Of a stretch of 64,000 bases of DNA, positions 1-7,698 are shown in pieces. The notes under the pieces were generated by a model. It made no database searches. It was not told the origin of the DNA and saw nothing but the letters and a program-made list of their open reading frames with translations. The stretch is from JABDMH01 sp965223215 (lineage in GTDB: Bacteria; Bacteroidota; Bacteroidia; Chitinophagales; Saprospiraceae), in the NCBI GenBank assembly GCA_965223215.1, contig CBDCVZ010000010.1:4588001-4652000 (forward strand), in the 5' to 3' direction. Position 1 is the stretch's first letter. Every line of letters begins with the position of its first letter. Position numbers and translations under genes: made by a program.

Positions 1-182
1 TGGTTGAACGCCAGGACCAATCGCACAAAATCAAACTCTATGCGCTAGATAATTTCTATGTGGAGGTTCTATATCCGTTACACAGCAACCTGATTACGGA
101 GATGCGAAGCTTTGATCAGTTCACTTTTTTGGAACCCTATTTAGAATTAATTGAAATTGATGAGCTGATAGCTGCCGATTGA
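1..182 (+). CDS. C-terminal fragment of an unrecognised protein
   Basis: An open frame runs in from the left edge and ends with TGA at 180-182, giving about 59 residues without a stop. The tail is rich in acidic residues and leucine and ends in LIAAD. I do not recognise the family. It is followed by the intergenic region that carries the tRNA-Cys promoter. The frame is convincing because of its continuity and ordinary composition, but the start and function lie outside the window. Confidence 0.55.
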   Translation, partial: VERQDQSHKIKLYALDNFYVEVLYPLHSNLITEMRSFDQFTFLEPYLELIEIDELIAAD

Positions 183-341
183 AAAAGCCCTACCTCAACT
201 TTTTATGCAACTTGATTTTATTTGATCATGGGCTGATGGTCCAAACCCTTTTTAACATCAAACATTGATATGACCACTATTTTATATGATTGGGATTCAG
301 GAGCAATGCAATATTAAAACTGGGGTAACTGATCATGAATC

Positions 342-374
342 TTGAGCACGATATAATGAATTAGCTTATATTTG
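342..374 (+). promoter_or_regulatory. Bacteroidota-type promoter of tRNA-Cys
   Basis: A TTG at 342-344 (-33 element) is followed after 22 bases by TATATTTG at 367-374, a perfect match to the Bacteroidota -7 consensus TAnnTTTG. The tRNA begins 12 bases further on, as expected for a start site near 381. The call rests on consensus and position only. Confidence 0.6.
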
Positions 375-386
375 CAGGCGCAAAAA

Positions 387-457
387 GGTCGGGTGGCCGA
401 GTGGTTAGGCAGAGGTCTGCAAAACCTTGTACGGCGGTTCGAATCCGTTCCCGACCT
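387..457 (+). tRNA. tRNA-Cys (GCA)
   Basis: A complete cloverleaf can be folded by eye. The acceptor stem GGTCGGG (387-393) pairs with CCCGACC (450-456). The anticodon arm GAGGT-CTGCAAA-ACCTT carries anticodon GCA, and the T arm has the loop TTCGAAT (438-444). The discriminator base is T457 and CCA is not encoded. GCA assigns it to cysteine. It has its own promoter upstream and an intrinsic terminator directly downstream, so it is probably a single-gene transcript. Confidence 0.95.
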
Positions 458-468
458 CAAGCAAATAG

Positions 469-501
469 ATCCCCTTGATTATACTCAAGGGGATTTTTTT
501 T
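469..501 (+). terminator. Rho-independent terminator after tRNA-Cys
   Basis: A perfect 10-bp stem (469-478 with 485-494) encloses the loop TTATAC and runs straight into a run of T residues up to 501. It lies 12 bases after the tRNA 3' end. Confidence 0.9.
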
Positions 502-847
502 AGGATCCTCTTTCAAGATCTATCTATTTTCAATTCGTGGTTTTGTCGATCCGACATGCCAGGACGCACGGTAGTCAACCTTGACCTGAAATACTGATAA
601 GGGCAAAAGAATTTGATTCCTCGCCACAGATATTTGGGATTGCAATTTCAAAAAATTGGCCAGTGCGGAGATCAATATTGTTCGCAAAGGATGAAAAATT
701 TCGGTTCTAGCTAAAATCGGCACAAAACATGTATGCAAATGACTGTTAAAACCTCTCTTTATTCAGAGTGTCGGTCACTTAACACTTTATTTCTGATATG
801 AATAAAAATCAATATCTTTAGATCTGTAAAACCTTAAATCATACCTC
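502..847. other. Intergenic stretch with no supported gene
   Basis: About 346 bases between the tRNA terminator and the first envelope gene. It is AT-rich towards its right end. The only open frame is a minus-strand stretch at 520-738 with no recognisable features, which I do not accept as a gene. I see no perfect TAnnTTTG box; TATCTTTA near 813-820 is the nearest match and could be part of the promoter for the gene at 848. Confidence 0.5.
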
Positions 848-1321
848 ATGAAGTATACACTTTTAGTTTCACTACTGGTATCCCTTTTCATCACTTCTGT
901 TCAGGCGAATGATCATGAAGTCTTTAAGCCCGATGTAGATGCCATTTCTCAGCAATTAGAATCTGATCAATTGCTAATACAAAGTGAATTCAAGAGTCTT
1001 GACGATTTAGAGCAAAAAGTGAAGCGTGAAAATCTATCTTTTGAACAGCTGGATCCTACCACTGTTGAAGAGTTATCACTGAAGGAAGATGTGAAAGGTT
1101 CGTTGGTTGCCGTGGCCGGCGCTGATGACTTACCCTTGGGAATACCTGGTTTTTGGTGGGGCTTCTGCCTGGGAATCATTGGAATCCTATTGGTTTATAT
1201 ACTGATGGAAGATTCACCTGATCGGAAAGAACAAACAAAAAAGGCTGTGATTGGAACCTTAATATGGGTGGGTATTTGGCTCATCCTTTGGTTGGTTGTA
1301 TTTAGTGCTGCGGTCATCTAA
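848..1321 (+). CDS. Exported small membrane protein, unknown function
   Basis: 157 residues and no recognised family. Residues 1-20 form a Sec signal peptide ending SVQA. Residues 30-80 are polar and helical. The C-terminal third has two hydrophobic segments, about 102-120 (starting GFWWGFCLG) and 133-157, separated by a short charged stretch. The layout suggests a periplasmic helical part anchored by a two-helix hairpin. It begins a plus-strand cluster: the next start codon follows 2 bases after its stop, and a YidD homologue and two TPR proteins follow. The context suggests an envelope-assembly role, which is inference. Confidence 0.8.
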   Translation: MKYTLLVSLLVSLFITSVQANDHEVFKPDVDAISQQLESDQLLIQSEFKSLDDLEQKVKRENLSFEQLDPTTVEELSLKEDVKGSLVAVAGADDLPLGIPGFWWGFCLGIIGILLVYILMEDSPDRKEQTKKAVIGTLIWVGIWLILWLVVFSAAVI

Positions 1322-1323
1322 CT

Positions 1324-2046
1324 TTGAACAGCTTTATCAAGTTATATCTTAAGAAAGGCAGCTTTTTGCTGCTTTTCTTTTTTTTATCCTGGGCCTCGGG
1401 AAAGACCCAGGATTTTTTCCGGTTTCGTGCCGATTTTAGCCTCAAAGAGATCTCCACCCTCAATGACTCTCTGGAAAGACGATTGATCATCGGATCATGC
1501 TATTACGACAAGAATTTGGATAAATTGACCTATCGATTGACCTTTCCTGATGAGGAACAATGGGTGGTTGCAGACTCATTTATCTATACTATTAAGGATG
1601 GCATGGTGCTAAACAAGTCGGCTGTGCCGCCGATTACAGAGCACAATATCTTTCGCATGCTACTCGATCAAACCTTCTCAGAATTTGGGATGCTAAAAAG
1701 TGGCTATGAGATTCAAAAAGTGAATAGGAAGGGGACAGAGGTTTATGTGACTTATCGTCCACCTGAACAATATAACGAGGTCTTGGGATCGCTGGTGCTG
1801 GTCAAAGAACGAAAAAAATTGAAGGGTGCGATATATTACGAACCGGATGGTAATATGATGTTTCGACAGCAACTTTTGGATTATGAAGTGATCGACGGAC
1901 TCCCGGTACCCACTCAAATGACACACATTGTGGAGAAAAGTGGCAAGAAAATTAAACGGGTGTTGACTTTTGAAAATGTGATGGTCAATGAAGTCGCCAA
2001 TGACAAATTTTACGATACCAGCATCGACCAACACGTGGACCAATAA
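1324..2046 (+). CDS. Exported LolA-like outer-membrane-sorting-fold protein
   Basis: 240 residues starting with TTG, chosen because it gives a complete signal peptide and lies 2 bases after the preceding stop. Residues 1-28 are a signal with a long leucine/phenylalanine core. The mature part is strand-rich with alternating pattern and passages such as LVLVKERKKLKGAIYY and GLPVPTQMTHI, which resemble the incomplete-barrel proteins related to LolA/LolB and the outer-membrane lipoprotein-sorting family. No lipobox is present. Function is not established; a periplasmic carrier for lipid or lipoprotein is a family-based guess. Confidence 0.75.
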   Translation: MNSFIKLYLKKGSFLLLFFFLSWASGKTQDFFRFRADFSLKEISTLNDSLERRLIIGSCYYDKNLDKLTYRLTFPDEEQWVVADSFIYTIKDGMVLNKSAVPPITEHNIFRMLLDQTFSEFGMLKSGYEIQKVNRKGTEVYVTYRPPEQYNEVLGSLVLVKERKKLKGAIYYEPDGNMMFRQQLLDYEVIDGLPVPTQMTHIVEKSGKKIKRVLTFENVMVNEVANDKFYDTSIDQHVDQ

Positions 2047-2147
2047 GCGCTAAACGACACCTATTTTAGCAGCTGGGTGAACCGCAGGTAAGTGGTGAGT
2101 CATGTATATATTGCTTTTCTTTGAGCACCATTATTTTACGATTAGTT

Positions 2148-2558
2148 ATGCTTTACAGGGTATTTAATCCCATCGTAGTATTTTTGATTTTGCTGAATTG
2201 GAGCGCTGGTGCCCAATCGTTGGACGCTGATCTCAAATTTTTAAGTGATCAAGTTCAGGTAAAACCAGTCAAGGTTGAGAAATATAAACTGGGTCAAACT
2301 GAGACGAATGAAATAAAGATGGGTGTGCAGGTATTCTTCCTATTTTATAAGAAGTTCCTCTCCTCGCAAGACAATCAAAATTGCTCATTTAGTCCATCGT
2401 GTTCTACCTATTGTCTTCATTCCATTCAGAAGAAAGGAGTTATCAAAGGTCTTATGAGTTCATTCGATCGCTTATCGCGTTGTAATTATCTGAGCCCAGA
2501 GAACTATGAAGTGGATTTTGCCTCTGGCAGGCTATTAGATCCTGTAGAAGAACCATAG
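2148..2558 (+). CDS. yidD: YidD-like protein with a signal peptide
   Basis: The core is the YidD (membrane protein insertion efficiency factor, DUF37) motif: FYKKFLSS, then CSFSPSCSTYCLHSI, KKGVIKG and a final RLSRCNYLSP, with four cysteines in the expected places. Ordinary YidD proteins are about 70-90 cytoplasmic residues with an amphipathic helix. This one is 136 residues and begins with a hydrophobic leader ending SAGAQS that looks like a Sec signal, followed by about 35 extra residues. I chose ATG 2148 because it starts the leader; TTG 2121 in the same frame would add nine residues. It sits 1 base before a TPR protein start. Confidence 0.85.
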   Translation: MLYRVFNPIVVFLILLNWSAGAQSLDADLKFLSDQVQVKPVKVEKYKLGQTETNEIKMGVQVFFLFYKKFLSSQDNQNCSFSPSCSTYCLHSIQKKGVIKGLMSSFDRLSRCNYLSPENYEVDFASGRLLDPVEEP

Positions 2559-2559
2559 T

Positions 2560-3390
2560 ATGCGCCTTGGCTTTGCGGGTATTTGTCTACTTTTTGCTAC
2601 GATTATCTTGGGTCAGGAGACCGACGATCTGTATTCTAGTGAATCGTCAAGAAAGTTTGCCAACTATCTCTTTATCAAAGGCGATTTACAATTTGCAGCG
2701 GATGAATATGCCAGATTATTGTATCTCAATCCGGCTGATGATGGTACGCTAGTGCGACTTTCTAGTATATACCGCCGCTTAGAGCAGGTCGACCAGGCCA
2801 GAAGTCTCTTCCAGGATTATCGTGCCGGGCAAATCTTTGGATCACCAACTCTGGAGAAGGAGTTTATCAGTACTTTGTTATTTGCCTCCGACCGCAGTGC
2901 CTTCTCTGATGCTCTGAATCAATGTGTCACCTTGACCGATGAAGAATCAATCCGGATCAGTGTCGAACAGGCCTTGCTCGATCGTGATTGGTCAACAGCA
3001 TTAGATCGATTAACATCAGCACCCGCAAGTCGTTGGAAGGATGTCTATGTGGAAAAATCGAGCACCGCGCTAGCTTTTCGGCCGAAGAAACCTTGGTTAG
3101 CCAGTACCATGTCGGTTTTTTTACCGGGCAGTGGTAAGATTTATGCTAAAAACACCAAGGAAGGCATTACCAGTTTCCTATTCGTGGCGGCCCTTGGATA
3201 TCAAAGCTACCGAGCGTTTGATCAACGCGGAACCAAAAGTGTCGGAGGTTGGATTTACGGCACGCTCGGTCTAGGTTTTTATCTGGGTAATATTTATGGT
3301 GCACAGCAGTCTGCAAAAAATTATAACAAAAGAAAAAGAAGTGAGATTCATAGTGAAGTGGATCATATTATCTATCGTCGCCACCAGTAG
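2560..3390 (+). CDS. Exported TPR protein with C-terminal PGxGK hydrophobic domain (paralogue 1)
   Basis: 276 residues. A signal peptide (1-19) is followed by TPR-like helices (about 30-170) including the pattern DLQFAADEYARLLYLNP. From about 183 the protein turns hydrophobic with the motif MSVFLPGSGKIYAKNTKEG, glycine- and aromatic-rich segments, then a basic tail NYNKRKR. The PGxGxxYxG-type motif recalls TM2-like and DUF5683-like domains. The next gene encodes a protein of the same size and layout. Position directly after the YidD homologue, and the start 1 base after its stop, imply co-translation. The molecular role is unknown. Confidence 0.82.
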   Translation: MRLGFAGICLLFATIILGQETDDLYSSESSRKFANYLFIKGDLQFAADEYARLLYLNPADDGTLVRLSSIYRRLEQVDQARSLFQDYRAGQIFGSPTLEKEFISTLLFASDRSAFSDALNQCVTLTDEESIRISVEQALLDRDWSTALDRLTSAPASRWKDVYVEKSSTALAFRPKKPWLASTMSVFLPGSGKIYAKNTKEGITSFLFVAALGYQSYRAFDQRGTKSVGGWIYGTLGLGFYLGNIYGAQQSAKNYNKRKRSEIHSEVDHIIYRRHQ

Positions 3391-4168
3391 TTGGGTTGCT
3401 ATTGCTGCTCAAACACTAGAGCAGACTTTTAATTATGCTGAACAACAGCTTGCCCTGGGTTGGAATGACCGGGCCGAAAAAGCTTACAAAAGAGTTTTAT
3501 TCTTCGATACGGAAAACAGATTTCGGGGCCAATGCATGGAAGCTTTGGCAGATTTGGCTTTAGAGAAAGACCAATACCAAGACGCACTTAACTATTTAGA
3601 TCAAGCGTATTTTCTCTCCCGTGATCTTCAGCAGCAAAACGAGTACCAGACCAAGAGAATTCGAATCTACCTGGAGACCAACCAAGTGCAAAAAGCACTC
3701 ACTGAGATTTATCAGACGGATGAGACCTTCGACACATCTCGCATAAAAGTTTATGAAGCATACTGTCAATATTGGCTCAAGGATTTTGATGCCATGGAAG
3801 CAGCCCTGCAAGGGTTGATGTCGACGGCTGAGCTCTCCCAGATAAGAAAAAGAGCTGAGAAGATCGAACGGATGAATCCCAAGTTTTACCAGACCATGAG
3901 CTACCTGATTCCAGGTCTTGGACAGGTACTCTTGGGAGATCTCGGGCAGAGCGTAAATTCAATGCTCTTGTCTGCGGGATTGGCAACCCTATTCATTCAC
4001 ACCGCCAAACGATTGACTTTTTTTGATGCCGTTATCTCAGTCATTCCCTGGTTCTACCGTTATTATAGTGGGGGAGCGAAGTTGACCAGGCAACTAGCTA
4101 TCGAGAAGAAGATGCAGCGGCATAAGGAGAATGTTCAGGACCTGCTAACCAAAATTCAATCGCGGTAA
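3341..4168 (+). CDS. Exported TPR protein with C-terminal PGLGQ hydrophobic domain (paralogue 2)
   Basis: About 275 residues from GTG 3341, chosen because it yields a clean signal peptide (KWIILSIVATSSWVAIAAQ) and follows an A/G-rich stretch. It overlaps the previous gene by 50 bases in another frame; GTG 3353 is an alternative. TPR-like helices occupy about 25-175 (for example ALEKDQYQDALNYLDQA). At about 186 the motif MSYLIPGLGQVLLGDLGQS opens a hydrophobic domain, at almost the same position as in paralogue 1. The tail is basic and helical. It ends 13 bases inside the convergent redoxin gene. Probably works with its neighbour and the YidD homologue at the envelope; that is inference. Confidence 0.82.
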   Translation: MRFIVKWIILSIVATSSWVAIAAQTLEQTFNYAEQQLALGWNDRAEKAYKRVLFFDTENRFRGQCMEALADLALEKDQYQDALNYLDQAYFLSRDLQQQNEYQTKRIRIYLETNQVQKALTEIYQTDETFDTSRIKVYEAYCQYWLKDFDAMEAALQGLMSTAELSQIRKRAEKIERMNPKFYQTMSYLIPGLGQVLLGDLGQSVNSMLLSAGLATLFIHTAKRLTFFDAVISVIPWFYRYYSGGAKLTRQLAIEKKMQRHKENVQDLLTKIQSR

Positions 4169-5340
4169 AATCTACCCAGAAGTCGATGTTCGACAATGGC
4201 CTTGCGCACTTCAATCGGATCAATGGGACCTAGCCAATATTTGTAGACTTCGCCATAAGGCTCAAGTATGATGGTAAAAGGTAAGGTACCATCCCAATTT
4301 GAATGTACGGCTGCAGCCAGTTTTTCCAGATTCCTCTGGGAATAAATAAAGTTCTGGACCGGACTATGCACTTGCTGCAAAAAGGTCAGGACCTCCTCGC
4401 GATTTTCCCATTCATCGAGTGAAACTGAAACAAACTCGAATCGGCGACCTCCAAACATACGCTGCATTCTGAGCAGTTCAGGGTATTCCAGTTTACAGGG
4501 TCCACACCAAGTGGCCCAAAAATTAATCAGCCGGATGCCTTGCGAAAAATTGACCATGAGTGTCTTCATACTGTCCAGATCAATACTTTTTAGACCGACT
4601 GGTCTATCAAGCCATTTTTTGTCTTTCTCTGCTTTCTCTCCGGCCGACCACGACCATTTTACCTCACACCCTAAGGGGTTGGTTTCAGCACGAATAATGG
4701 CCCGGTTCTCTAGCACGGCATTGATGGCATTTCTCAATCGATTGGCCTGAGCTCTTCCTGGTTGTGGACTGCCATCGATCAGGCCTCGATATCTCAGTGT
4801 TTGATCTTGATCGAACAAAAAGACCTCGGGCAGTTTGGTGGGACCAAATTGCTGCGATACCATCTGATCATCTCCATCATACAAATAGGGAAAACTAAAA
4901 GCTTGATCCTGAGATCTCCTTGCTAGCGCGGGAAAGTCATCACTAAGATCACTGTGAGATAAATCCTCGTCCGAGATGGCCAGTGGACTGTTTGGCGAAA
5001 TGGCAACCACCCGTAGTCCCTTTTTCTGGTAGTCTTTAACAATGTCCTTGATTCTCTGCTCGTATCCCTGGCTAAAAGAACAGTGATTGCTCATAAAGAT
5101 GACCAGAATGGCCCTTGCATTGCTAAGGTCGCGCGAGTCAAAAAATTGATCCCGTGCCGAAATCAACTTAAAGGCTGGCATCTTAGCTCCGAGGGGTAGT
5201 GGAATAATTTCCTCAGCGGCTCTTGTTTGGGGATCGGCCACATATCCGACCCTATTGTCATGTCGTGTACAAGAAAGGAGTAGAAGGGGCAGCCAAAGAA
5301 GTAGCACCCTCTTTTGATAAATCACTTCAAGAAAATCCAA
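4156..5340 (-). CDS. Lipoprotein with two thioredoxin-fold domains
   Basis: 394 residues. A lipobox (LLLLSC, Cys about 24) predicts a lipid anchor. Domain 1 (about 50-200) is a peroxiredoxin/thioredoxin-like fold whose usual CxxC position reads NHCSFSQG, keeping one cysteine. A linker with NPLGCEVKW follows, a signature seen in two-domain redoxins of this type. Domain 2 (about 240-390) is TlpA/ResA-like with a canonical WCGPC near 277-281. Probable role: thiol-disulfide exchange in the periplasm, with the first domain specialised or inactive. Its start lies 1 base after the stop of the TIM-barrel gene upstream, so the two are co-transcribed. Confidence 0.88.
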   Translation of the reverse strand: MDFLEVIYQKRVLLLWLPLLLLSCTRHDNRVGYVADPQTRAAEEIIPLPLGAKMPAFKLISARDQFFDSRDLSNARAILVIFMSNHCSFSQGYEQRIKDIVKDYQKKGLRVVAISPNSPLAISDEDLSHSDLSDDFPALARRSQDQAFSFPYLYDGDDQMVSQQFGPTKLPEVFLFDQDQTLRYRGLIDGSPQPGRAQANRLRNAINAVLENRAIIRAETNPLGCEVKWSWSAGEKAEKDKKWLDRPVGLKSIDLDSMKTLMVNFSQGIRLINFWATWCGPCKLEYPELLRMQRMFGGRRFEFVSVSLDEWENREEVLTFLQQVHSPVQNFIYSQRNLEKLAAAVHSNWDGTLPFTIILEPYGEVYKYWLGPIDPIEVRKAIVEHRLLGRFYRD

Positions 5341-5341
5341 A

Positions 5342-6208
5342 TTAACTCAACGTGCAAATTTCAACGCCTTGCTTTAGGCTCTTCAATTTATCTGGCCTGG
5401 CAGGCACAAACTCTTGGGCGAGATAACCATCGTACCCAGTATCGCGGATGGCCTTAACGATGGCAGGATAGTAGAGCTCTTGGGTCTCATCAATTTCATG
5501 TCTGCCCGGTACACCACCGGTATGATAGTGGGCAAAATACTGGTGATTGTCGCGGATGGTGGCGATCACATCTCCTTCCATGATTTGCATATGATAGATA
5601 TCATAGAGTAACTTAAATTTTGGAGACCCGATTTTTTTTACCAAACCAACGCCCCAAGGTGTCAAGTCACACATATAGTCTTTGTGGTTGACTTTGCTAT
5701 TGAGCAGTTCCATGACCACATTTACACCTACCTCTTCTGCATATTTCACAATGGGATCTAAACCAACCGCACAATTCTCAAGCCCTACATCATCCTTCAT
5801 GCCGTCACGATTGCCCGAAAAAACAATCACGTTAGGAACTCCATGGTCGGCGGCAGCTTTGATCAACCCCTTGTAATTGGATTGTAATGAGCCATGATTT
5901 GCGGGATTGTTCCAGCCTCTAGGGATGCTCGCAAATGAATCCGTGGCCATACCGCAATCCAGGTTGTATTTCTTCAAAGTTGGCCACACGTCCGGAGCAA
6001 CAATTTCTACCGACTTAATGCCCATTTCCTGTGCCGCTTCGCACAGCACTTCGATATCAATATCATTGTAGCACCATCGACAAACCGAATGCTTGATTTT
6101 ATTCTCGCTAACAACCTCGCCAGGTGTATTTTCCGCCAATGCCTTGTTGGTCACTGCCATGGCACCGGCAACTACTGAAATATTCTTTAGGACGTCTCTT
6201 CTTTTCAT
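5342..6208 (-). CDS. Tat-exported TIM-barrel sugar isomerase, hydroxypyruvate isomerase-like
   Basis: 288 residues. The N-terminus MKRRDVLKNISVVAGAM has the twin arginine and hydrophobic core of a Tat signal. The rest matches the xylose isomerase-like TIM barrel (AP endonuclease 2 family), closest in pattern to hydroxypyruvate isomerases: GIKSVEIV, VVMELLNSKVNH, LLYDIYHMQIMEGD, HYHTGGVPGRHEID and YDGYLAQEF supply the acidic and histidine metal/substrate positions. The reaction is probably aldose-ketose isomerisation or epimerisation of a small sugar or keto-acid. Export is unusual for the enzyme family but common for Bacteroidota and Planctomycetes members. It is followed after 1 base by the redoxin lipoprotein. 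Confidence 0.85.
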   Translation of the reverse strand: MKRRDVLKNISVVAGAMAVTNKALAENTPGEVVSENKIKHSVCRWCYNDIDIEVLCEAAQEMGIKSVEIVAPDVWPTLKKYNLDCGMATDSFASIPRGWNNPANHGSLQSNYKGLIKAAADHGVPNVIVFSGNRDGMKDDVGLENCAVGLDPIVKYAEEVGVNVVMELLNSKVNHKDYMCDLTPWGVGLVKKIGSPKFKLLYDIYHMQIMEGDVIATIRDNHQYFAHYHTGGVPGRHEIDETQELYYPAIVKAIRDTGYDGYLAQEFVPARPDKLKSLKQGVEICTLS

Positions 6209-6265
6209 GCTAATGTTGATAAAATGATCTGTGCAAAAGATAGTAAATAAATGAATGAGATGCCA

Positions 6266-7321
6266 TTATTCATTTGAAAGGTGTGACCAAAATACACCTC
6301 CCTCATCTGTGCCCATCAGCAACATATGCGAGGTTCCGATTTTACCGACTCCCGTACTCATGGGGTGGGCATGCCCCCCATCATTTACACTTTCAGATTT
6401 GAGCTCAATAGGTGCCCTTGCTCTTGGGGTTAGACCATCGTGAGGATCCAAGACAACTTGCCCTATTCCATAGCTATTGCCAACCAAGCCATCGGCTTTG
6501 TTCCCGCCGTTGTAGAAGACCAATACGCCCTTAGATGACCACGTGGCACTCACTGGACTCACCCATTCGCTATCAAATTGATCCCATCTCGGCCCAAATA
6601 CGATATGTTCTTGTCCAGAAGGCGTTTTATACGAAGTCCATGCTCGTAGATTAGGAGACCTTTGCACCCGTACCACCTTGTCACCCCAATACATCAGATA
6701 TTGGCCAGACATCTGTTTGACAATTTTTCTCCCCAACTTTTGCTCTGTCAATATCGTGGCTGAGACGCATGGCTCTTCGCGGATGACTCCTAATTTAGTC
6801 CAGGTAGTGAGATTGCTCGATCTTGCCAAGCTAATTCTAGGAGTTCCTTGCTGCCATGCATTATAAGTCATCCAATACATTCCCTGGTCATCCTCAACGA
6901 CCCGGGGCTCGCTCAAACCGCCTTCATCAGGAAATTGTTCGTTGATGGTGGCATCTGCAAAAAGAATGGGCTGAGGTAAAATCGAAAACTTCTGAGCCCC
7001 AACGCGATACGCCAATCCAATGCGCGCCAGGCCACCGTTTGCATGTGATGATTCGCGGGCGGTGAAAAAGATCCAGCTCGTATCTCCCGTTACGTACAAA
7101 TCGGGAGAATAGACATTGCGAAGCCAAGCCACGGAATCTTGCTTCTGGGGGCAGAAAAAAATGACTTGTGAATCACAAGAAAAAATTTGATCGAGCCCAA
7201 CAAATGATTCAATCATGAGCGGGTGATCTGGCAGTGGTTTCGGTCGACATGCCATTTGCATTAAGACGACCGGTACCCCCATCATCATAAAAATCCGACT
7301 CGAAGACCACTTACTTTGCAA
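6266..7321 (-). CDS. GH130-like five-bladed propeller lipoprotein
   Basis: 351 residues. A hydrophobic leader ending VLMQMAC gives a probable lipoprotein cysteine. The body has the glycoside hydrolase/phosphorylase propeller pattern: EGGLSEPRVVEDDQGMYWM, TYNAWQQGTPRISLARS and NLTTWTKLG resemble the GH130 signature (DPRV, then Y-x-TYTA and ARS-DL-W), with SEWVSPV and VFYNGGN later. GH130 members act on beta-mannosides by phosphorolysis or hydrolysis. Because a periplasmic lipoprotein sees little phosphate and the usual DPR aspartate is glutamate here, hydrolysis or pure binding is possible. GH43- or GH32-type propellers are the alternative. Confidence 0.7.
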   Translation of the reverse strand: MQSKWSSSRIFMMMGVPVVLMQMACRPKPLPDHPLMIESFVGLDQIFSCDSQVIFFCPQKQDSVAWLRNVYSPDLYVTGDTSWIFFTARESSHANGGLARIGLAYRVGAQKFSILPQPILFADATINEQFPDEGGLSEPRVVEDDQGMYWMTYNAWQQGTPRISLARSSNLTTWTKLGVIREEPCVSATILTEQKLGRKIVKQMSGQYLMYWGDKVVRVQRSPNLRAWTSYKTPSGQEHIVFGPRWDQFDSEWVSPVSATWSSKGVLVFYNGGNKADGLVGNSYGIGQVVLDPHDGLTPRARAPIELKSESVNDGGHAHPMSTGVGKIGTSHMLLMGTDEGGVFWSHLSNE

Positions 7322-7332
7322 GAATCCTCAAG

Positions 7333-7623
7333 TTATTTGTTGAGAAAAAACTGCACCAAATCGGTCCATTCCTCCTGGAGATTCTGTGCTGGTCTTGAAC
7401 GATTTGCCCTTTGATACCAGTAGTCTGCATTCCAAAGGTCTCCCTCCTTGCGATGGAGGTAGGCGTGAACCCAAGCTGCATCAGGGCCTGACAAGTCACC
7501 GACCAAATCGTGTGCCTTGTTCCAATCGCCCCTGGCATCCTGCCACAGGGCACGGCAGAAAATGTTTAGATTATCGGGAGTCTCACCCATTTCGATGCTG
7601 CTTAAGAACTGCTCCAATTTCAT
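7333..7623 (-). CDS. Small conserved protein with W-rich HAYLHRKEGDLWNA motif
   Basis: 96 residues from the ATG at 7623 (an upstream in-frame start would add ten poor residues). It is soluble and mostly helical, with conserved-looking tryptophans and histidines: CRALWQDARGDWNKAH, then AWVHAYLHRKEGDLWNA and YWYQRANR. Proteins with this motif occur as unnamed conserved families in several phyla; I know of no assigned function. The gene lies 11 bases upstream of the GH130-like lipoprotein start and so probably shares its transcript. Confidence 0.75.
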   Translation of the reverse strand: MKLEQFLSSIEMGETPDNLNIFCRALWQDARGDWNKAHDLVGDLSGPDAAWVHAYLHRKEGDLWNADYWYQRANRSRPAQNLQEEWTDLVQFFLNK

Positions 7624-7651
7624 GCTAAAAAAATTAATGCCCAAAACTAGC

Positions 7652-7677
7652 AAATGGCGATTTTGAACACGCCATTT
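7652..7677 (-). terminator. Possible weak terminator hairpin after rlpA
   Basis: AAATGGCG (7652-7659) and CGCCATTT (7670-7677) form a perfect 8-bp stem with a 10-base loop between rlpA and the next minus-strand gene. On the minus strand the tail reads GCTAGTTTTGG, so the T run is short. Confidence 0.35.
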
Positions 7678-7698
7678 TGGCCTTCTTTTTCATCGGAT

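Noticed and set aside
520..738. Minus-strand open frame of 72 residues after the tRNA terminator
   Set aside because: No signal, motif or operon context, and an unbalanced residue composition; it looks like a chance frame in AT-rich intergenic DNA.
2121..2147. TTG start giving nine extra residues on the YidD-like protein
   Set aside because: The ATG at 2148 starts directly at the leader; the extra residues break up the signal's positive start.
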